Shown: positions 1 to 12,620 of the stretch, in pieces
How the letters are laid out: each line of letters starts with the position of its first letter
Position numbering within the stretch: position 1 is the stretch's first letter
Assembly: GCF_000471905.2 (NCBI RefSeq)
Contig: NW_006498150.1
Location: forward strand, 635,237-699,236
Direction of reading: 5' to 3'
DNA: 64,000 bases
Origin: Amborella trichopoda
Taxonomy: Eukaryota > Streptophyta > Magnoliopsida > Amborellales > Amborellaceae
The notes under the pieces: model-generated
The model's input: only the letters and a program-made list of their open reading frames with translations
The model's database searches: none
Told to the model about the DNA's origin: nothing
Program-made: the position numbers and the translations under genes

Positions 1-2294
1 CTTTGTAGCTATTGGATGATGACATGGAGGGCCAAGATTCATCAATCTAGAAGAATCTTTACACTTTATGACTAGAAGCTTATAAATACCCCCGTAAGCC
101 TTAACCCTTCACACATGAGGGGAGATTATGCCTCATATTCTTATTTTCATAAGAGGATGTTACGTTGAATTTATGTAGCTTGATTTGTGAATTCAATTGA
201 ACCGATTTTGTGTTTTAAGAGCCTTGATTTTTCCTACGATTTCTCCACTTGCTTTGACCACTGCAAATCCTTCCATGTTTTAAGAGTATATCAATAGAGG
301 CTTGGCTTCCCATTCTTGAGATGATAAATTTGGCCGAATTGTAAGTTATGCCATCACATGTCACCCAATGGCACATAGCTAACATCCAAGGCCATAAACT
401 GGGCACCCGAGTGCTCTAATTGGCTTTCCATGGTCATGTCGCATTGAATACTTGAGCATATGTGTGTTGTTATGTTGGAGATCATGTCATATTGAGTTTA
501 TGGAGATTATTGATATATAATTTTGCATTGTAATCTTGAGTGGTGCAGAATTTTCAAAAGCACCTCATACATGTGTAGTTTCATGATCTTCTTGAGTAGT
601 TTGTTGTTGATGGACAAGGGATACTAGTTGAGTTGTATCCTCAATTCTTGAGTGTATTTTAAAATTGTTTGTCCACTGTAATTGCAGTAACCTTGCTGTA
701 ATTTCATTTTGTAAGTTCAATTCCAAGTGTATTGTGTAAAATCAAGTTGTATTGTCTTGAGTTTTGACATAGTTGTACTCCAAGTGTATGATATTTGGTT
801 TCTATTCACTCATTAAATGTTGGAATTATGGCCTTTCAAGGCCTTGACTCTGCCGTTCAATGATAGTTCTTGGGCATAGTAGGAAGGAACAGGAATGTTG
901 GACTTACCAGATCTTAGTGAATTGGATACAGAAAGTCCTAAAACCCCGAGTCTTGAGGCTTGAGGCAAGTCTGGCGGGCCTTGATTAAAATCGGGAGGTC
1001 TGAGGAATCCTCTAGCCAGGTCGTTGTGTGAGCACCTCATGATTGCGTGAGCCAAGGCATAAGTGAAAGGACTAGAGAATCTAATTTCATAGAGATATGT
1101 GAGAGAATAAGCCTTTGTGTCAAAAGACTAGGCTTAGAGAGTACATGAACCTAAATCCCTAACCTGAGCCTTCTTACATGGACAATTGCTAGTGGGAAGC
1201 AGCTTTGATGAGCTTTGATTTGCTTAATCAGAGCCATGCGCATGAGCTAGAGACAGAAGCCCCGCATCCACAACAATGCATATCCTTCGCCTGTAATCCA
1301 TTGAACATCCAGAATCCAGTACACCTATTGGGTCAGCTTGATAAACCACGCATGTGGCCCTGCTAGAGACTGTGGAACATAGGTTTTGGTGGGTTAAATT
1401 AAGAAAATGGCCTAAGGTTCCCAAGCTAGCCCAATGAAGTACATACAGCCCAAATTCACCACTTGAAGAATCATTGATCTTTAAGGTGCTTCCTCTATCA
1501 ATTAGATCTTTTATCCATAAAAATCAATATATAGGCCATATCCATTTCTTCATATCCCGAAACCTATGAAGTCTCTTTTTTTGCTACAGCTGATAAAACC
1601 GTTCCTTTGCACAATGTATATGTAGAAGGCCTTTTTTACAAATTTTTATTTTGAGTGAAAATATTTCTTTTAACTTTATTGGCATATAATTCAATTAGGG
1701 ATAGCCCGCACATGTGGGGTGTGGCACACAAGTGGCCAATGCAAGCTACGTGGGCCCCACATTGCTGCCACGTAATTTCCACATCGAGATGACGTTGGCA
1801 TGCTAAAATTGTAGTGTGAAGTTTTAACATGTGTGTATGTGCATGCGTGACAAATGAATTTCTAAATTTTACATTTAAAATTGGAAATTCTAGCTAATAG
1901 GATTTGAGATGAAAAAGTGATTTCCTAGTATGTTGATCATCTATTGATTGCGTGTGTGAGTATGACACCACATGTGTGATTTATGAATTAGGTGTATGAG
2001 TATGACACCACATGTGTGATCTTATGACACTATATGTGTGGAGAAGGACATGTTGAGAGTGATATTTTTACTTTTCAAATTTGAATTCCAGAAAGAGAAA
2101 GGGAGATCCTAGATAGGGCCACACCCCACATAGAGAGATACGGTGAGATGAGACCTTGAACCTTGTTGAATAAAATCAATGGTGGTAAATGTGGTGTTAA
2201 AAAATTAAGGTTTTTGACAAATGTAAAGCAACTTCATTCTAAGGGAAATTTGGAAGTAATTAGGGTTAAATTGGTGATAAAGATGAATCAATCA
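1..2294. other. Non-coding stretch, nothing recognisable
   Basis: AT-rich sequence with short chance open frames only. A ~30-bp direct repeat (GAGTATGACACCACATGTGT core) occurs near 1958 and again near 1999. On position it belongs to the intron after exon 8 of the TTC38-like gene, if the remaining exons lie further left. Confidence 0.4.
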
Positions 2295-2881
2295 CATCTA
2301 TTCTATAATAGCCATGGATGCTGATGATGTAGGCTAGGATCAAAAGCCTCTCTCAACCCTTGGATGGTCCAATCGAAAGCTAAGACTTAATCAAACCTAA
2401 ACACACACTAACAACCACATAAAAAAGGGTCTTCTGACCTAATTTCACACCTCTTGGACACGTTTTAGAGTGAGAAAAGAAAACTTGAGTGGCACGCCCC
2501 ACCATTTATGTCGTCTTAGAAAAATCCCTTCATGCAAAACCATATGTGGTGAACAGTGCATTGAAAGAACTCTCTCCTACACACACCCATCTATTCTATG
2601 ATAGCCATGGATAGTGATGATGTAGGCTAGGATCAAAAGCCTCTCTCAACCCTTGGATGGTCCAATCGAAAGCTAAGACTTAATCAAACCTAAACACACA
2701 CTAACAACCACATATTAAAGGGTCTTCAGACCTAATTTCACACTTCTTGGACACGTTTTAGAGTGAGAAAAGAAAACTTGAGTGGCACGCTCCACCGTTT
2801 ATGTTGTCTTAGAAAAATCCGTTCATGCAAAACCATGTGGTGAACAGTGCATTGAAAGAACTCTCTCCTACACACACCCAT
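2295..2881. repeat. 293-bp tandem duplication, two copies
   Basis: Copy 1 begins at 2295 and copy 2 at 2588, each starting CATCTATTCTAT. They run in register to the shared end CTCTCCTACACACACCCAT, with only scattered substitutions and a few small gaps. No coding content is seen. The high similarity implies a recent local duplication. Confidence 0.9.
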
Positions 2882-3796
2882 GAAGGCATGAGCTTGTATC
2901 TGGGAGAAATTCATCTTCAAATCTTTTGGGGATGTTTTGCTTGCTGTAAATTATCAAAAACAGCAAGGTAAATCCTAGTCTTGATCTATTTTGCCTCATT
3001 TGGTTCCACTCAATACTACCCCATGTAGTCTTGCATGTGGAGCATGCTTGGAGCATTTTGAGTAGTTTTGCATCTACACCCTACAAACTTCTTCCAGCTG
3101 AGATTCTCTGAGTTTTCCATAGATAACAGTGAGCTGAAACACTACACATTGCCTTAGAATACTATTCTTTTGAGCCATCATCATGCCCATGTCCTTTATG
3201 GCACCTATCTTGATACTTCCATGCACCCACACCTAGACTATTCACTCATATCTCCCGCGCATTGAACGCACTCATTCTATCCCACACGTGATTGAAAGTA
3301 GGTCCTCTTCTATTGAGTTTAAGCACTTCCTAGTGTGGTATTATCTTATCATAAGTGCATGCTTCACATTGAGTGAATCGATGCCTTGAATCTCAAGCTA
3401 TAGGGAATGACCATAACAAGGGTTGCAACTAAATCCCTGGGGGTCATCCAGGTACAAAAGAGAAATTTGATTTCGGCATACTAGGTCATACTAACTTGTG
3501 CACATTGTCTTTTGATATCATTTGGTAAGGATTGAGCTTATGTATCTTGTAGTTTCATGTCTCTGAGTTGTAATGCAAAACAGTTATGTATAGAGTTGTT
3601 TGAGTTATTTGAGTCGTATTTTGTGAGTAGTTAAGCTCAAGTGTCTAGGACCATTTGAAGTCTATTTTATTTATTCGGAGTCATTGTAACTAGTTTTCTT
3701 GACGGTTTCACCCAAGATAATGTGGCTGTAATTTTCTATTTGGTGCTTGTACTCGAGCTTTGTAAGTGAATTTTTTAATTTGTGTATCACTTATAG
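2882..3796. other. Non-coding stretch upstream of the hAT remnant
   Basis: No recognisable gene. It may include decayed hAT sequence, because the hAT exon that follows opens right after an AG acceptor-like TTATAG at 3791-3796. Confidence 0.3.
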
Positions 3797-4540
3797 AGGT
3801 TGCACCCAATTTGCAGCCCAATGGTGGAGCCATCATGGCTGTAGTAGTCCCAACCTCCAAAAGATGGCTATTCAGATCTTGAGTTTAACAACTAGCTCTT
3901 TTAATTGTAAGCAAACTTGGAGTTCGTTTTTGAAGGTAAGTGTAGTTCTTCTCCTGTTTACAAGTTTATTTTTCTATTATAGAAGATATAGATATATAGT
4001 ACTGATTATATTTGTATAGTTTTGCTTTAGTACTCTCTTTAGTCTAAATTTAAAAATCTAGTTGGCACACATAGTAATAGTACTAATGCATTTGTTTTCT
4101 TATAGGTGCATTTAAATAGAAGCAATATGCTTCAGCTAAGAAAGCTCAATAATTAGGTATTAGATATGATCAAAGGCTTAAGGAGAAGTTCAATTAGCAT
4201 GAGAAGAGGGATCCCATTGTTTCCAAGGATATAGAGGATGCAACTAAGTAGCTGGTTAGAGAGCATGAGATTGAAGAGGTCTTCCTTGGGGAGGGTTTGA
4301 CTTGGGATATGATTCTGGAGGGTTAAGGTCATGCTTCTTACCCTAGGAGGGACACTCGAGCACCAAATTGCTATTGGTATTTAACAAAGGAGGAGGCAGA
4401 TAAAGGAGGGGGAGGAGGCAAATTTAGAAGAAACTGAGCAAGTGGACCAATATGTTGAAGATGGTGATGATTGCGACGATGATGGTCTCGACGTAGATGG
4501 AAGTGCTAGGGATGATGAAGCTTCTGACGATAAATAAGAT
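3797..4540 (+). pseudogene. Decayed hAT transposase C-terminus with one intron
   Basis: Exon one (about 3797-3935) encodes AAQWWSHHG followed by LQKMAIQILSLTTSSFNCKQ. This matches the dimerisation domain of plant hAT/DUF659 transposases (EWW..YG...P.LQK.A..ILS.T.SS..CER.WS). A GT-AG intron follows (3936-4105). The next exon carries the expected basic stretch (RYDQRLKEKFN) and a negatively charged tail rich in Asp and Glu, interrupted by several stops and a frameshift. The catalytic half is absent. Inferred: an old immobile fragment of an autonomous hAT. Confidence 0.7.
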
Positions 4541-4987
4541 GACGATTAAATTATTGATTTGAAGAATTGAACATCACTTTCTTTTGTATTGCATCTTATC
4601 CTTTATATTGCATCATTTTGTATTGGTCATACAAGAGGCTTGGAGTATATGTATGTCATGATTGTATGAACTACGAAGTATGGCTATACCACTATGACGT
4701 ATGGACACTAATAAGCTATGGATCTGTTTATGTTTTGCACTATTTCAGTTATTCAAAGAATCAAAATTTTCAATGGTTTGAACTTATGAACGTGTTTCAA
4801 TATTCATGCAAATATATTTGCACAAAAAATTAGAATTCATACAATTGCAAAAAATTTAAAAATTGACACAAATATTTGTATATATGTCCATTTGAACAAC
4901 ACATATATGCATATTTTCGAAAATCTATCACCTTAGAGCGCCTAACTGGGCACTGGGCGACATATGCCAGGGTGGACGCCTAGGGGC
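4541..4987. other. AT-rich spacer between hAT remnant and LTR copy 1
   Basis: No gene. The last ~60 bases switch to a G+C-rich string built around GCGCCTA/CGCCTAGG, a composition often seen near hAT ends. No matching partner end was found. Confidence 0.3.
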
Positions 4988-6909
4988 TGTTGGGGTTTTG
5001 TGCCCATTAAAAGGCCTTATGGAGCATATAAAACTATGACTATAGTGATATGATAACTCCAGTGGGTGTAAGTCCCAGAGTGACTAAAGGATCATGGTCT
5101 AGAGTGACCGAAGTTGGCAATACTGATGTCAAGACTCAAACTGGGCTTTACGAGCTAGGACACTTGAGATCTAAAACCCTATGACCTAGGCATAAAGCAC
5201 AACCGAGAAGGATTTGCAGGTTTAGCCCTTGATGAGGTTGGAAAGATGCCCAAGGTAGTTGGCCAAAAGATTGTGACCCTTGTGTTCGATTGAAGGGCCT
5301 GAAGGGACAAGGGTCAAATCCTCATCATGACCATCGCACAACATGTACATGTGATAGCCGTATTGGGAAGCAGGCACCATTGATGGTGTGACATGTACAT
5401 GTGCAAGAGAAAGTCCCCATGCACCAATTGCCCCCATGTACAGGTCTCTGTGACCTAGTCTTGTTCCTAGGGGCAACCTGCACTCCATAAACTAGGATTG
5501 TGTTTTCATCACCTATTGGTTGGCTTTGGAACTCCAATCATGAACTCCTGTGATGGATTGTGGGTCATGAGAACTACTGGGTTAGTTTGAGAAATTGAGT
5601 GCTGGACATAGTCACTTGTGGAGATGGAGTGCCTCAATAATTTCGTATTTTTCTTAACAAAGTTGGATCTGATTCCCATCAAATTAATTTTAAATAATTA
5701 TTATTTTAAAATGTTAAAATAAATTTTTAGAAGTCTCTGGATATTTTATTTTATCACAATTGATTTTCAAATTAGCTAAAACTGAATTTTCAAGTACTTA
5801 AATATCCAGAGAGAAAAATAAAATATTTATGGTTATCTAAAAATTAATTTATTAATTCCAAAATTTAATTTAGATTGTGGGGGCCCAAGATTTAATGGGG
5901 CCCACGACATTAAGCCCACTTATGTGGGGCATGGGGCCCACTTGTGTCATCCATAAGTGGAGCGCCTCACTCTTGCCTATTTTGAGAATAGTGTGGCTTG
6001 TCCATGAAGCCACCTGGGTGATTTGAAATTGAAATAGAATGTTCTATGACATAAGGATGATTGTTTTCAAAATAGGAAGGTGTAGAGATTTATTGGAGTT
6101 ATATAATACTACATAGTATATTTTTCTACACAATATTTGATGGGATTAGCTGAAGCCAACTGAGGGATAAGGTTCTAGCACCTTCCATTAGATCATGATG
6201 ACTGATCAAAGGATTGTATGACTCTCACCCCACAAGTTACCTAGGATCTACAATCAATATTGAATCTCTACAATGATGGTTAACCCTAATCCCCAAAACC
6301 CTAGTCTCTGAGTTATAAATACATCATATTGGGGGACCATTCTCTACAACTAATTTGATCTCTCTATCTTCCACCTAGGGTGGCACGCCACCCTCTCTAT
6401 CTACTCTCATCTCTATCTCTCACCCTCTCAAAGACCTAAAAAGAAAAAAAAAGGGGTCATACTCCATAGAGTGCAAAGAACGGGGGCATGCCCCTCATAG
6501 TTGTAATAAAGAGAGGCCCCATGTCATGACATACATGCTCTTGTGTTTTAAGAAAAGAGGGTTTAGCCAAAGCTTCCATTTGCTGAGATTCAAGAAAGAC
6601 CAAGATCATGTGCGCCATAATTGGAGGAGACCCGATGTGGGGTGTACGAAGTCCTTGGGGTAACTTGAGGCAAGGTATTCGGTAATTTTAATGGCTCCAT
6701 GTTTTTTGATTCTTCACGCATTGTATTTTTGTTTGATTGTATAGAATTGCACTGGCATGCAAGAGAAGGTCCTAGATTGTATTTAAGCTTACTTCTGTAA
6801 ATTAAGGTTGTATTTTTGGACATATGAAAGTGATCTAGCCGGTATTGCAAAAGAAAGAATGAAAATTTTAAACAATACATATTGTGCGAGATCACATTGT
6901 CCTCTTTCA
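4988..6909 (+). mobile_element. LTR family X, copy 1 (no TSD seen)
   Basis: Starts TGTTGGGG, ends CTCTTTCA, and is collinear with the copies at 17459, 41199 and 46523. A TATAAAT box sits at 6314-6320 at the position conserved among copies, which orients the LTR on the plus strand. Flanks (GGGGC and TTAGT) do not match, so it is either a solo LTR altered by recombination or slightly mis-bounded. No retrotransposon genes adjoin it. Confidence 0.75.
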
Positions 6910-7359
6910 TTAGTATTAGATTGAGATTCCTTGCTGCCATATTACTTTTTTTTTGCTTTTTGTGATGAGTTTTGAATTAGAAACTTGAGAGCCAATGGCT
7001 ATGTGGCTAAGTGATATACCTCTGGAAGAATTATTGGCATGTTTCCTACAACAAGAGGCACTTAGCAGATTAAGCTATTTTGTGTTGTTTTGGCGCACTG
7101 ATATGAACAAGAGGATGAGGTATTTTTCTTGGGCATATCCAAGTGACAATTTGTGTCTTTCACTGTAGTATCTACCTGCAAAATTTCAGTGGGCGATCAT
7201 GTGGGGATTGAGAGTTATGGACGGACTCATCATTGAGGGGTGCCAATTCTGCTCCACAAAATCCAGGAACTGTATACTATGTTCCGTCAATTTTTCCACC
7301 AACTAAATAATTTATTTTTGGTGAATATCTAACTGTAATCCACTCAAATTGAGTCTACT
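6910..7359. other. Non-coding spacer
   Basis: No recognisable gene. Its end (GCAAAATTTCAG near 7178) resembles the repeat module of the following array and may be a more decayed unit. Confidence 0.3.
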
Positions 7360-8400
7360 TTCAAACAAAAATAATTTCATGGAGAAAACCCATGGTTTGA
7401 AAGATGTGGTTATTTTATTGAAGGGTGCTCAAAAGCTATTTTTTGCAATGAAAAATGTTTATATGACGTGAATGTTATGATTTTATATCCCTTGTTTAAC
7501 AAAATGCTTTGAGGAGAATGGTTTGAAGCCCACATTGAGGTTTTATATTTCTATTTTCAGTCTATTTTCTAACAAAAAATTTGTGACAGAAACTCCACGA
7601 GCATTAAGAGAAGATTATTTTATTGGAGAATGGGCATCCTGAATTTCTACAGTTTGATCTGTTTTACTATAAGATGAATATCTCTATTTTTCAAGCCTAC
7701 TTAATAGAGTGATATGGGGCTCATACCAATAATTTTCTTGTTGTTTTGACACCAATTTTAAACAAAAATTGAAATGCAAACTCCATGTGGGTAGAGAAAT
7801 AGGTAATTTTACTGGAGAATGCTCATCTTAAATTTCTGCAGGATGACCTATTTTGTGACGTCAATTTCACTTATTTACTTCCTTGCTGAATAACATTACT
7901 TGGGATTTGCACCATAATGTTGAGTTGTGGTTTCGAGTCTAGTTTTCAACATAAAAAGTTTGAGGAAGAAACTCTGTGGATTGGGAGAAAAAATTATTTT
8001 AGTAAGGAATGTTCATTTCGATTTTCTGCTGTGAATGTCACCAGTTCATAGACTCACTAAATGGTATGGATTGGGGATTGTATCGCGTATTATTTTAAAA
8101 TTTTGAGTTTATTTTCAGATTCAAAAAGTTGGAGAGAGAAACTCACTGTGAGATGAAAGAAATTGTGTTTTTATCAGAGGATGCTCACTTTCTTTTCTAT
8201 AGCAAATCGAAAGGTATGACATGTGGAGTCACTAATTGTATTCTCATTGATAGGAAAGCTTAAAGGCTTATTCTAAGTCCTATTATTGTGTTATGTGTCA
8301 CTTTATGATAATAAATTTTTAGAGAGAGGTCCTGAATATTGAGGAATTATGAAACCCTATGTGAGGGGTGCTCAGCCTAGAAATTGCAGAAAATTAAAAG
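7360..8400. repeat. Degenerate ~190-bp tandem array, about six units
   Basis: A module reading roughly GAAACTC...GGAGAATGCTCATC..AAATTTCTGCAG recurs with anchors near 7425, 7627, 7815, 8006, 8177 and 8366 (spacing 171-202). Units are highly diverged and contain no open frame. It could be the internally repeated part of an unrecognised LTR or an old satellite-like block. Confidence 0.6.
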
Positions 8401-9186
8401 TGAAGAATTACATGATTTACTTGTAAAAGGCATATTAGATTCTATTCATTTTTGACAATGAAGGAATATGTAGAGACACGTGTGGCAGCCCATAAACTAT
8501 TAGTGGCAAAATCAAATTTGCGACCATTGACTGATGGCATGGAGAAGAGTATTTCTTCATGATATGAGTAAAGGACAATCCAAGGGCCGAAGAATTGGAC
8601 ACTTTCCTGATGTAATGACCAAGTGACTCTTTATCAGTTATGTGCTCTTCCAAAACCCATACAAGTTTGTTAGAAAGCAAAATCAAGGACCAAGAAAGGC
8701 CAAGTATCACACTATGTGGTTTGAGGTATGAATTACATGGTTTGGTAATATAGGGAAAAAGGATTCAATATCATATAGCCTTTTGAGTCAACTTGACCTT
8801 TATACTTCTTTTTACATCTTGACTGGTTTTATGTATATGTATGGAGAGAAGGACATTCGTTGATAGGTGCTACAATTTTGAAAGAGCTGGTTTTGACTAC
8901 CCTACAATATATGTGCCTTCTTATACTTATGCAAGCCACCTAAGGTAGTGAATACAAGGGATGTGATTTTAGTGTTTTAATCAAGGTCTATAGCCTAACT
9001 ATCAACCACAAGAGATGGGTATGCCTCATTCAAAAATGTGTAGCACAAATGGAGTGTTGCACCAGTTCTTGTATGCTCCGATAAGACCGTTTCTGTCGTT
9101 TGTCCTCCCCGTAAGGTCCAGTAATATGGTGTGCCACATCAGATGAGGATCTCATCTTAGGCTCTCCAAATTGCAAAGAAAATATG
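8401..9186. other. Non-coding spacer before the L1 element
   Basis: AT-rich, with only chance open frames. It ends in TTTTTTGGAT (9187-9196), the left target-site duplication of the adjacent LINE. Confidence 0.35.
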
Positions 9187-9325
9187 TTTTTTGGATTTTT
9201 TTTTTTGAGAAAAGTAAACATTGTATTACTGGGGAGAAAGATTACATGTGTAAGGAAATCCGAGGACACCCACGCAGGGGGTCTCGGCAAAGTATGCGTT
9301 TAGACTATCTTATACAAAAAGGCTT

Positions 9326-10803
9326 TTAGAGCTGCCCAATTACATAGATATACATGGAGCTTCCAAAAAATGCAGCAGGGCCAAAAAATGCCAATATACA
9401 AAGGTATTTGGTTGTATGCCAGTCCAAAACAAAAAAGGAGTTGGACCCGGCTTGAGCTTGTCCCTGGCTTCTAGCTCCTTCTTTTACCAGTTGATCCGCG
9501 GAGTCGTTGGACGTCCTCCATATATGCTTCCAAGAGATGTCCATAGCCCTGCAAATGTGATCAATTTCATCAAAGATAGAGGTTAGGTGCCATGGTGGAG
9601 AAGACACTTTGCTTGCCCACGAGATGATATTTTGAGAGTCCCCTTCCACTATGAGGTGCTGGCCCCAAGAACTGTTGAAGTTTTTCAAGCCTAGGAGGAG
9701 GGCCAAGGGTTCTGCATGATTGGAATCCTTGAGGCCAAGGTGTACCGAAAATGTTAGGAGCGTGTTGCTTTGGTGGTCTCTGAAGACCCCCCCTGCCCCT
9801 CCCGGGCCTGGGTTCCCTAGGGAACAACCATCGAAATTTAACTTGATACAACCTATTGGCGGTGGTTGCCAGTTGTTAGGTCTAGTATCCAGCCTCGATT
9901 GAAGGTTGAGGATGTTTTTCCATTGTGTGAGGAACATGCTTCCAGGAATGCTTGAAAAAACCTTATGGTTAGAAGTCCAGAAGGTTACCAAAGACTTCAC
10001 CTTGTGAAGGAAAGCAGAAGTGTGGAGTTTTTGACCTTGGAAGATTCTATTATTTCTTTCAGCCCAGACTGTCCAAATGGTTGCAGCTATTGTTGCCGTC
10101 CAAAGAATTCTTCCGCCTTTGGCCAACAAAAGTCGAAGTCGCACGAAATCAAGGCCTTGACCGAGGGAGGGATGACCCAATTGATGCCAAATTGTTGCAA
10201 GACCTGACCCCAAAGATCGTGAGTAAAGTCGCAAAGAATGAAAATATGGGGATTGGATTCCTCCTCGCATTGACATAAAGCACACCTATTAGGGATTGGG
10301 ACCCCTCTCTTTTGGAGATGGTCCACCGTGAGGGCTCTAAGAGAGCTGGCAAGCCAGTTGAAGGTCTGAACCTTGGGTGGAGCTAAGGTGGACCACACTT
10401 GAGACAGAACCGAGGTAGGATTCCCGAGGAAAGTAGGAGGTAGAGTTAAGCTCTTGTAAAAGGATCCTATCGAGAACTTACCAGAGGCGGCAAGGGTCCA
10501 AACTATTTCACCTCTGCTAAGAGGAGAGATGAAAAGAAAGTGTAGGGCTGAGGAGAGCATCAAGAATTGATTGTTTTCCTCTTCTGTTAGGTTCCTTCGG
10601 AGTAATAGATTCCAAACTCTACACCCTCCTGACAAGATCATTTCTTCGACAACGGTAGAATCTTTGTTTAGAGCAAGCGAATAAAGTGAAGGGAATACCT
10701 CTCGTAGAGGGCAGTTTCCCAACCATAGATCTGACCAAAACCTCACCCTAGAACCTTCCCTTGGATGAAACCTTACATACCTTTCGAACAGAGTAAAGAC
10801 CAA
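9326..10803 (-). pseudogene. L1 ORF2 C-terminus: zf-RVT and RNase H
   Basis: Two long overlapping frames. The first (10803-10087) holds the zf-RVT block (GKFSIGSFYKSL, PPKVQTFNWLA, CALCQCEEES.PHIF). The second (from about 10285) holds IWTVWAERNNRIF and an RNase H domain with all four acidic residues visible: FDGCSLGNPGPGGAGG, HAEPLALL, VEGDSQN and SNDSADQL. One frameshift near 10100-10280 separates the two frames. The RNase H part looks well preserved compared with the rest. Confidence 0.85.
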
Positions 10804-10869
10804 GGAAAAGGATTTCGAGGCTCCAGAAGCGTTATGCGACTGGTTTTTTTCTGGCAGCCAGGCTCCTTC

Positions 10870-11817
10870 TAGGATTTTATACTTTTTTCTAAGTACTTAG
10901 GCCCACAGGGCATTGGGCTAGGTGGCTAGACGCCACCACCATTTCCTTAGAAGTGCCAAATTATGTTTTCGAAGGACTCTGATTCCTAGACCTCCCTGAT
11001 GTTTGGGTAGGCAAATATTGTCCCATGCTATAAGATGAAACTTCTTCTTGTCAGCCTGTCCCGACCAAAGGAAGTTCCTCACGAGTTGGTCCAAGCGGTT
11101 GGTCACTTGGGTTGGCACATTAGGTACACCAGGGACTTTGCTAATGTAGCTTTAATCAAAGTTGATCTACCAGCCAATTTGAGGAATCTGCCTTTCCACC
11201 CTGCCAGACGTCTGTCTATCTTGTCTAGGGCGTGAGACCATTGCCTCTTCTTGGGTTTCCCCATACCCAAGGGAAGGCCTAGATAGGTGGTTGGGAGGTC
11301 CTCCACTTTACACTCCCAATTCGGAATCAGTGAGCATTTGTCATTGCTACACCCAGCATTTTTTATTTGTCCATATTGACTTTGAACCTAGTTGCTGTTT
11401 GGAAGCAACTCAGGAAAAGTTTGAGGGTGTCCACTTCATTGGAGGAGGCATCTAAGAACACCAACGTGTCATCTGCGTATTGTAAATGAGACACCGTTGG
11501 GCCATGTCTACTGCTCCTGAATCCAAACAGAAGACCTGCCTGATATAGCCAGCGGCTAAAGACTTTCGCCACTATAGCAAACAGGAAGGGGGAGAGGGGG
11601 GGTCACCTTGGCGAAGGCCCCTCAAGGACGGGAGGAATCCTTTTGGGGCTCCGTTAATAAGAATAGAAAAAAGTGGATGAGAGTAACAGCCTCTCATCCA
11701 CTTCTTCCATCTAGCCCCGAAACCCATTCTAGCCATCGACTCTTCCAGGATTAATCAGTCAACATGGTCATAGGCTTTCTCCCAGTCAATTTTGAAGATA
11801 AGCCCTGATTTTTTCTC
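10870..11817 (-). pseudogene. L1 ORF2 reverse transcriptase, N-terminal part deleted
   Basis: Contains FKIDWEKAYDHVD followed by a stop where the family has Trp, then [18 protein letters not shown], and the catalytic YADD at 11479-11468. It continues through LPTTYLGLPLG and GGLGIRVL. An extra C in the run near 11596-11601 (G on the plus strand) shifts the frame between RQGDP and the YADD segment. The fingers region expected before FKID is missing. Confidence 0.8.
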
Positions 11818-12620
11818 TCAGTGCCTCCCAGTCAAGATGGTCATAGGAGTACCACCAGGTTTGGACAAGAGTTTATAGAGACTCCTCTTCAAGCCAGTGG
11901 AGTTCAAATCTGAAGGGTTTGGGACCCCTCTTGACTGCATTAGAATCAAGCAAAAGGACGGTGGTCCAACGTAGGCTTGGGAAGGGCTAATGAAGAAGAA
12001 CCTGGAAAGTGCTCCTAGTTCAAAGAGAGGAGGAATCTGTCTAACTTTGAGCAGGTGGGTCGCGAAGCATGGTTGGACCAAGTATACCTACAACCTTGAA
12101 GGGGGATATCAAGGAGATCATTTCGCCTGATAAATCCCTTGATGTCCAGGGAGAATGGAGTAGAGGAGTTTTTCTCGTAAGACCAACAGATGACGTTAAA
12201 GTCACCTCCCAGACACCAAATGGGGTGTGGTAGGGATGCAACGTGATCCAGTTCTGTCCACAGCCTATTCCTGAGGGAGGAGGTGTTTGGACCATAAACA
12301 ACCGAAAATTTCCATGGGGTCCCATCTTAGTTGCTAGAGAGGAGTAAAGTAACAGAGAATTCGCCTATAAAGGAGGAGTTTAGGGTATGGTCTAAGGGTC
12401 CCATAACACCCAAATGCCTCCTAATGCCCCATTTGCAGGTAAGGAGACCCATTGACAAGGTCTTCTACCCCAAACCTGGCGAATGAGATGAAGGTTAGGA
12501 TCTGGAAGTTTGGTTTCAAGTAGGGCTAGAATCACGAGAAAGTTTGGAGGTAAGGTCCTTGACAACATCCTTTTTGGAGGACTGTCCTAGTCCTCTAACA
12601 TTCCAAACAAGTAGCTTCAT
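11818..12620 (-). pseudogene. L1 ORF2 endonuclease region
   Basis: Starts MKLLVWNVRGLG, the usual N-terminus of plant L1 ORF2 (first catalytic Asn in WNVRGLG). The GGDFNVI-type motif is recoverable near 12190 in a shifted frame. Several frameshifts break it into overlapping pieces. It ends abruptly near 11818, where the sequence jumps to a late reverse-transcriptase motif. Confidence 0.75.
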
